Below, piece by piece: positions 46,901-55,900 of a stretch of DNA of 64,000 nt. Source of the DNA: Lutjanus erythropterus (Eukaryota; Chordata; Actinopteri; Lutjaniformes; Lutjanidae). A program made the translations under genes and the position numbers. The notes under the pieces are model-generated. The model was not told the origin of the DNA. It did not search any database and saw only the letters and a list, made by a program, of their open reading frames with translations. How positions within the stretch are numbered: position 1 is the stretch's first letter; each line of letters begins with the position of its first letter. The DNA lies in the NCBI GenBank assembly GCA_020091685.1, contig CM034607.1, positions 18,033,221-18,097,220 on the forward strand, written 5' to 3'.

Positions 46901-49900
46901 TCTGAAAACATTTTAGGTGAGAAATAGACAGAATCTTGATCCATACTTGATCAGCACTGCCTAGTTGGACAGTTTGATCGGAGGTTCTGGAGCCTGAGGC
47001 ATTTTGCTGGACACAATTGAATAGACTTAAAGCCAATCAGAACAGCGAACATGTAATGTGACTTTTTAAATCTGGCCCATCTGTCAATCATTGTATAGAA
47101 TCCACCCAATGTTAAATAAATGGTTGTGACTGGCCTGAACAGACTTGACTGGCAGATTTGACTGGTTTCCAGGTTAGAGCACTGGAGAAATTTTGCAGTT
47201 CTACTCTGACAAAGAGGAACTATGCAAAACCTCTTACAGTACTGTCACACTTTATCAATTCTCAGAGAAAAAAGTTAGTTAACAACATGCACCCTGAAGA
47301 GATTCCTTGTCTTAGAGTGGTCTTATCTCATATCTTCTCTGTTTATGCCGTCCTCCCCTCCAGCCAAGGCCGTCTCTTCTTTTACAAATGCTCTTCGGGT
47401 TTCATTCCCGTCTCCGGCCCATCTGTGTAGATGGGAGTTTATCATATTCCCACAAGCTATTGGCCTTGATCTTTCTGGCTTTTACCATTTAGTAGCCCTC
47501 TTGCTCACAGGTCAGGTTTGTCAACATACTGTTGGAGAACAGATGTCCAGGTCGGGCCAGTAACATCTGCTCCAACACTTTGTCGATATCACTATTACAC
47601 TGCTATTGGAGTCCCAAAAATATTCAAAGAAGTCAATGGAGATGGTCAGAGTTTGATGCAATTACATTAGATTGGTGGTTACATGCGACTTGTGCCATTT
47701 ACTGCTAAAGTTACTGACCCAACAGACCCATGAAATGTGAAAATGTGAAATTACATGATAAAATAAAGTGTGGGGTTTCCTGTATCATCAACACTGCAAA
47801 TTTGATTAATTGGAACAATCTGCATGCAGTGTACAAAATGATACAATCCAACTATACATAATGTCCCGGGATATGATAAAGAATGATGCAACCAGCTACA
47901 GCAAAGCATTATCAAGAGTCACATGTCAGATTTGGTTTATTATAAGTAAACAGTCTGACTGCGCAATCGCTTCAGCATTTGCTGCGTTCTGTATCTTAAA
48001 TATAGTTGACTTTGTTCTGATATCGGACTGTTTCCCTTTCTGTGAGGTATTTGTGTAATTCACATCAGTTTTAATCTGTGCAGAGAGAGTGGCACCCCTC
48101 TACTTTGAAGTCAAAGGAATGCTACCTGAATTACTCCAAGCCCTTCGCCAAAATGATACTTGATTTTGCAAAGCAGACGGAGGAAATATACGGCACTGAA
48201 AACACTGATATGAAGGTAAAAGTGTTCTCGAATTTGCTAGTGCAAGTATGCAAGATTGATGCTTTTGTTTGTATTAATGTGAAACTGTATGACTTCCTGT
48301 TACAGCAAGTGAGCCTGGAGCCTCACCAGTTCACATCGGTGAATTTCACTTGTTACGCGGAAGGTTGGTATTAATTTTTCATGCATCAGTTTATGGTGAT
48401 GAACTGGACTGTCAGTGGAACCCAAAATGATTTTTTTCACTAATGAGACTATTTGATGGTTTGTAGCTTTGAAGGAACTGGAATCCATCACAAAGGATAA
48501 AAACGGGAGCAGCTTGATTACAAGCATCAAACCAGGGAAAAAACTGGGTATGTATTATTTCAGTGCAAACTAGTGTGAATTTGTCCGGTGGATAACTAAT
48601 CTGTTTGAGGCTGTTACACTGGTTGTGATAATGTGAAATGTCTGCTGTGTAAAATGTCTGTTAGTTTTGTGTTTCAGCACCCTTGTGTCTGATGCAGTCT
48701 GATTAATGACAAAGCTGTATAGTTTATTTAACCTAAAAGGAAAATTCATCACTTTTTATGCGCATTTTCCCAGTTAATGTTATGTTTTGGCTAGGGTTGT
48801 ACCGACAAGCATTTTGTGGGCTGCAAAGCTTCTCAGGCATGTAAAGTTTCCACCTCAAGGCGAAATTTGCAGTTTTGAAACCAGCATAGGTCACCTTCGT
48901 AATTCATGCAGATGCAATGAGAAAGTGGGAGAGAGGGGGTCGATAGCCTGACTACTCAAAACAACTTCCATAAAGACAGTCGGGTGTGAACATCTGATGC
49001 TGTGGATGTGTTTGGATGCATGTGCACTGACTGTCAACAAAAGGCTTAAGGGCATTTTAGGAGAAACAGATGAGACTTAAGTGAGCTCAGAATAAGAATC
49101 TCATTTATTTGTCATAAGACAAAGAAGAGACAGTTGTGAGAGACAAAATTTTCCTCTGGGTGGTCGCAATACAGTATGAGCCCAAACTGTCGGTCTGTGA
49201 CCCACTATGCTGAAATGAAAGTTGATGCAGGTCGACAGAGATAACACCAGATTGGATGATCAAGTGTAATGCATCCTGGTACATGTAGGCACTGCTGTCA
49301 CAGCTCCAACACTTTCTTGGTCAATAGTACACACTGAGGATTTGACTACAGCAACCATCAACCCTTGCAGTATATGAAACTGAACCATTCACTGTTAACT
49401 GATGCAAGATCAATGCTGTCCTCTCACAAGAAAGCACCTCCACGTGTCTTTAAAGAATTTCTGCATACTTGTCACAGATTGATGGTAAATAGAGAGCACC
49501 CTGCACCCTGGTAGCTCAGCTGGTAGAACGTTTGCCCCGTATACTGAGGCTGTGGTCCACCCTGCAGCCCTGTGCCGTGTTTCATCCTCCCACTGTCTCT
49601 CCCCACTTCCTGTCATGTTGTCTTGTGTCCTATGAATAAAATCTGTAAAAATAAAAAGCAGTGAGGCATTTGATAGCCTACAGAAAAGAGACAATGTATT
49701 AAATTTCTTCTTTTATTGCTTACTGTTGTTGTTTTATTGAGTAGCGATGATGTGAAGATGATGATGATGTCCATTAGTCCACAAAAACAACCCCACACAT
49801 ATGGTTTTCATCAAGGGAACCTCCCTTTCTCAAGACGTAAAGAAGGCCTCTCAAAGCCAAGAGATACCACATTCTTAACATTCCCTTGAGATTTGAGCTA

Positions 49901-52900
49901 AAGGCCTTTTCCCTCTTATCAAAGCAGAATCACATGAAATGGAACTTCAGACACCACACTGCCTATTTTTACAATTATCAAAATAGAATTACCAACTGAA
50001 TATCACTTTGTTTTTTCTCTGTAGAGTCTCGACATGGTGGGAAAGGCCTGTGTGGTCTGACGCCTTCATTTAAGTTTCACTGTCAGGTAATAGATAATAA
50101 CTGCCACTAAAATAACTGGGATATGATTGTATTATTTAATACAGTGAACTTTGTGTCACTTTTCTTTTGTTTTACTCTTTATCTCCCTTGTGACAGAACT
50201 GCAGTTTGATCTTGGACACTATTCCTGGATTTTTACATCATTTGTCAACGGAAGAACACAAAGAGGTATGTCAACATTTCCATGTCCTCCTACACAAAGG
50301 AATTTATGATTATTCATGATATGCTACAAAATATGACCTTACATGATATCATTTCCTAATGTTTCCTAGAAGTTGGTCAGAATCTTCAGCAGAGGTACCT
50401 TCACTTTGGTCTTATTTCTCATTTAACTGTATTTTGTTGAAGCTCATTTTAATAAGAAATTATTTCTTTCAGCTGATGGAGCGAATGGTTATGACCAAAA
50501 AGGTACACTTAAACCTAAACCTGTTTTTAGATTTTATAATGTATAAATCTAATCACACACGATTTTCATTTTCTTTACAATGATTTGTGGTATCGCACCT
50601 CCCAAAAATGGGCCCATGTTCATCTTGCCACATCACAAGTTTTTTTTGTGTGTTTTGGGCACAAAGCTTGACTCATTGTTCTCTTTCTCTTAATCCGCTT
50701 TCCTTTGAACGTTAGAACATCAACCCAACCTGTTCTTGTACACCTACATCAAAAACAGCTTGTGGCATAATCAACCAGTTGTCGGTGAGTTGGCCCATTT
50801 CTTATTTGCAAGGTTTTTTTTATATTTGTTATCAATTATTTATTGATATAATGCTAAAAAAAAAAACAAAAAAACAAAATTGTAGATCACCAAGCACAAA
50901 GAAAAAGTGTTCTGGGAACAAGAGCTAAACAGCAGGGATGAAAAAAAATATAAAATAAAATAAAATAAATAGCTGAATTAGAGAGAGCAAACAAACAAGG
51001 AAAATAGTGGGAAAGTAAATTAAATAAAACAATAGGCATAACTATAATTAAACAAAGACTACAAAAAAGGAAAAAGACCAGAATATATGGTCTGGGTTTT
51101 TTATCTATATATATATATATATATAATATGACCATAAAAATGAAATGACTGAACGGTGAGCTGTGGGGTTGGGATCATCCTCAGTAGTTTTAGACCAGTG
51201 TTTTTGCAAAGTGTTAAACTGAAAAAATCTGTAATATGTTTCTGTAATGTTTGATTAGGTGTACCCCTCGTCGTGACGTGTATCTGCACTCAGCATAAAG
51301 TGGAACCTCTCTATGTGTGCTTTGCTTGTGAAGAGTGTTTCTACATGTCCTCTGTCAGCCAACACTTCAACTCTCGAAAACATCTCATACACACGTTGGT
51401 GAGCGTTTAAGTTATTTCTATAAAGGGTTTGTTAATGTGTTTGAGTAATAGCAAATGAGCAAATCCTGTATGCTGTGTGTATGAAACGTTGCTAAATCTA
51501 GCAACAAGTTGCCAAGTTTCTGCTGACGTAGTGTTTGTATGTAGATTGACAGTGCAAGTGGATTTACACTTAATGTGGTCCTAAAGTGTCTTGGGCGCAT
51601 TTACATGTTGAATTTAATGTGGTGAAGGACGGTGTGATTGCAGCCTGATCAGCCAAAACGCATTTTAATGCAAGGCGTATGTAACGATGAAGATTATTGT
51701 GGGATCCCAAAAGAAGAGATGACACAGGTGTACCCGAAAACAATGTTTAATACGAGCTCAGGTTCTTCCACATCATACAGCATGCAGAGTAAGAAGGAAT
51801 GAACCAAGAACACTCCAACAGTTACAGCTTATATAGGGTTGTCTGACTAGACATAACCGGTTTATTTTTGGACTTTTTGTAATATGCCAACGATGGACAG
51901 AGTCCATATATATGCCATATATCTGTCACCATCCAAGTCATATAGGAGCGTAAAACATACCACACCAGTCACAGAAATACATCCTAACAGCGTAAAAAGA
52001 TAGTTCACTGCTGTAGTTTCACAGGAAAATAGTGTTGCAAAATCTGGTGACCAGTTTTCAAATCAATATGCCTCCATACTGCTTCTCTGGCATAATCCAA
52101 GTCTCACACTACACTCTCCCAATTCAGACAGTGTGCACGTGAACGTGGCTCCAAACTAAGGACGTACAGTGAAGATTCAGGCTTAAAACACGGTGTTAAG
52201 AGCATTTTTTAGTCAACTTGGCATGTCGTGACTTTCAGAGACTTGGATTACGCCAGATGAGCAGTATGGAGGCATTTGATGTTTTCATTCTGTTGTTTTT
52301 TTACGTTTGAAAACTGGTCACCATTCACTTCCATTGTTTTGGAGATTCTGCAACACTGTTTTCCTGTGAACCTCCAGCAGTGTTTTGTGGACTAACAGAA
52401 TAAACCCAACCTTCAGTTGGCATGAGGGCGAGGAGATAATGACTGAATTTTCATTTTTGGGTGAACTATCCCCTCAAGCATTCGATCTGTTCCTGACATC
52501 CATGACAAAGAGCAATTTAAAAATGTTCTTGTTGCTGTTGCATCATCGTTACAGTATAATGCAGTTTAGAACAGAATTTTTTTTTAAAAAAAAGGAATCA
52601 ATCCTACTTTGTCACAAATGCTGTTTCAGATTCCACTTGAGAAAATAACAAATCATGCAGGGCCCAGAAACTCCCCTGGGATATACCTTGGTTTGTAATA
52701 ATCATGTTTTATTTTAAATTCTTAGATGTACCAGAATCCGTGGCGGCTTCCTTTTGCCTGGGACTGTCGTACTGATGCGAAAGTCTTGAAGTCACTGGCG
52801 TGGGAAGAGGAGAGGGAACGAGGACCAAATACAGTGCTGAAGGTAAAACACCTATTTAATGTGTTCCCACTAAGTGTGTTTTTTTTCATAAACAAAAACA

Positions 52901-55900
52901 ATATGTGGATTTACAATGAAGTTTACTAAACATACTATGGTCTAAGGCTGCCACAATATCAGATTTTCACTACACGATTACAGTGGCTAAAAGAATTCAC
53001 AATAAAAATATGAATGTGAAAAAACTAAAAAAAAGAAAATGCTGCCAGTCAAATTAATCTTTAGCACTTATAGCTCACCCAACATGAAAATTCAGGCATT
53101 ATCTAATCATCCTCATCCCAATTGAAGGTCCAGTTTTGTTTTTTAGTCCACAGGAAAACAATGTTTGCACAATGTAAGCTGTGCATTAACAAGTCCACCT
53201 TCTACCTTCTCTTCCTCTTTCTCTGTCATTCTCTCTCTCTCAAACACACACGTAGCTTTATCATTCCTCGTCAGTTCACAGAATTGTTTCGAGGCACGTA
53301 AAACATAAGCAAAACACCTCTTGTTTTTTTGTTCTTTCTAATTATTGAACATTAATTGTCAGCAAAAAGTTAGCATGTAGACGTGATGTACAAGAACCTG
53401 TACAAGAATAGGCTGTGTCAAAAGTAATGATGTGTATTCTGAACTGTAAACCTTTTTTGAAATACATGGTCTAGGGGTTTTTAAAACCGAAAGATTCTAC
53501 TTTATTATTTAGTTTATTTCAAAACTTACGAGAAAAGTCTAGTGAAGGCCGCTGCCTTGAAACTATAATTTTTCTCAACTTTTGTTTTACAGAGATTTTT
53601 TAATTAAATGGTGCACTCATTTTTTGTAGACTAATATTTATCTTAAGTTCTTAACTAAGAATTTTTCCTTTCTCAGATATTTGATATCCCATACTGGCTC
53701 TTTTGGGGCCTCACCCCTGTTTACCAACAAGGTAGGAATTTGTCTTAAAATCTAATTATTCAGAGATAGTTGTGGAGACAAACTCGCTGTATCTTTCCTC
53801 TCTTCTGTTTTGGACAAATTTACTCAAACAACATTTGAGATATGAAGGAGTTTTTTAAATAATTTTGTGTCTCATTTTTGATTCTGTCTGCAGTGATGGA
53901 GAGACTTAAACAACAGCACCTTCGCTTAAAGTCTGAAGGTTAGTGAGAAAATAATTTCTTCTTAAATAAAATGAAAGAAAATCTTTGCCTTCATCACCTC
54001 CATCTGATTTTGTGCATGTTTGTCTGTTTTATGTCTTCACAGTTCCACGGTGTGAAACATACTCCAAACGCGAAGGAGGCGAGAGATTTCCTCTGCTTGG
54101 TGAGCACCGCTGGAAAGTTAAAGTCGTACCAGAAATCTTAAATGCACAAACGATGTTTGTGACTTTTCTTTACTTCGTCGTTGCAGGTCAGCGGTTTCTG
54201 GTCCAGTACGAGTCTGTCAATAAGGATCAACCCACAAAAATGGCGTTTCTGTGTTTGCTCTGTAGCAGGAGGTTGTCAGACGATGAATGTCATGACCACG
54301 TGTTCAGTCGGGAACATGTAGAAAAATTCCTTGTGAGTATTTTCATTCCCAACACTTGTCACTGCATTATTTTTACCATTAATGCTCTTATTGATGCATA
54401 GTACCCCAAATAGTGTGCAAAGGCACTGGCAGGACACAACAGCACAGTCAGGCATGTTGGGAAAATTACATAACACTTAATTATTTATTTACTTAAGTAG
54501 CACAAAAGTATGTATGCCCTCTGGACCATTTTTCACTATTTTCTGATATTACTTACCTAGACTAAATTACAAAGTAAGCAGAAAATCATGAAAAATATAT
54601 AATCATTATCACTAGTTTAGTTAGCTATTGCTACAGCCCTACAACTAGTTAGCTAATGCTATAGACCTAAGCTAACACTAGCTAACTTTAGCCTTAAGTG
54701 GTATATTAAAATTATCAAATGGCATTGCGTTATGTTTTAGATTAGTCTATGTAATGTTAGCTAAGATGGCAAATTAATTTTAGTGGTATCCAGTGAGTTT
54801 CAGCTCCTCTGTATGAAATGAATTTTTATTGGCTAACATAAGCTAGCTTTGTGCTGAGCTGTTGTCTTTCGGTTGGGAATGCCGTTGCCAGAGGAACACA
54901 AGAGAAGGACAGGTAACAGGCTCTTTACACAAATGGTTTGCTTTGAAATTAGCTACATAGATCGAATGATTGATTAACTGGAGAATAATAGACAGATTAA
55001 TCAATTAAGAAAAAGAATATAATCATTATCACCAGTTAACGCTACAGCTTTAATCACTAGCTGGACTTTTAGCTATTAGCTAACTTAGGTAACAGTAGCT
55101 AACTACAGAAACTGTTAGCCTTAGTGATATTTTAAAACATTGAAAGGGCTGTTGGAGTATGTATCAGATGGGTCTGTGTAAAAATGGCTAACATAGCAAA
55201 CTAATGTTGTTGGTATTCAGTATTATATAAAGAGTTTTAGCTTCAATGTATGATATGAATCTGAATTGCTTAACATAAGCTAGCTGTTGTTAGCTCACTG
55301 CTGGTGTTGCCAGAGGAACAGAAGAGAAGGACAGCTGACAGGTTATTTTTGATGGTGAATTACCCGTGAACTGAAATGTCTTGTATTGGACGGTCCCATG
55401 TTTCATATTCTGTTATGGTTTTGAAATATATTGCTAATGGCAAGTAAAACAACCCATTAGTGCAGCTGATTTTCCTATTTCGTGTTCATTCATTCATTGA
55501 GTTGAAAAGCTTAGCTATTGTTTCAACTTTACTGGGATATATATTCAGTGCTCCTTTTTACATTTCATTGATTGTGAACATTTTGAAAGTTTTAAAAGGA
55601 GAAGATACAAAAAACACTGTTATTAGTTCTGCATCACTTTTAAGCACTTTGATTATTATCAGTTTGTTCTTCATACAGCAAGTAGAAGAGCCCTGACCCC
55701 CACTAAGACCAAAGATCCTACCTTTCAATGTTAACAAAAGTGAAAAATTATTTCAGTTATCTGCCCTATGAGTTGTATCTGCTCCAAAATTTAACAGTTT
55801 CCTTCTTAGCTCATGGTACACCCTTCCGCCGGGGGTTCATTAAAACTGGGGCAGTAATTTTTCCATAATTCTGCTGGCAGACAGACAGCCAGCCAGCACA

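Larger units (their letters stand above)
38201..48547 (+). other. Zinc-finger gene, exon cassette 1 (fingers I-III)
   Basis: Thirteen exons with lengths 69, 25, 18, 66, 137, 117, 58, 48, 69, 140, 132, 58 and 81 nt, plus the 27-nt first exon that supplies the first cysteine of finger I (C8 in exon 1, C11 in exon 2). Fingers II (C88, C91, H103, H109) and III (C232, C235, H247, H253) each sit in a single phase 1-to-0 exon, with one or two extra cysteines upstream. See 50025-56588 for the matching cassette. Confidence 0.8.

Noticed and set aside
49497-49570. tRNA gene
   Set aside because: The A box is clear, but the B box and anticodon arm are decayed and a SINE body with an A-rich tail follows.
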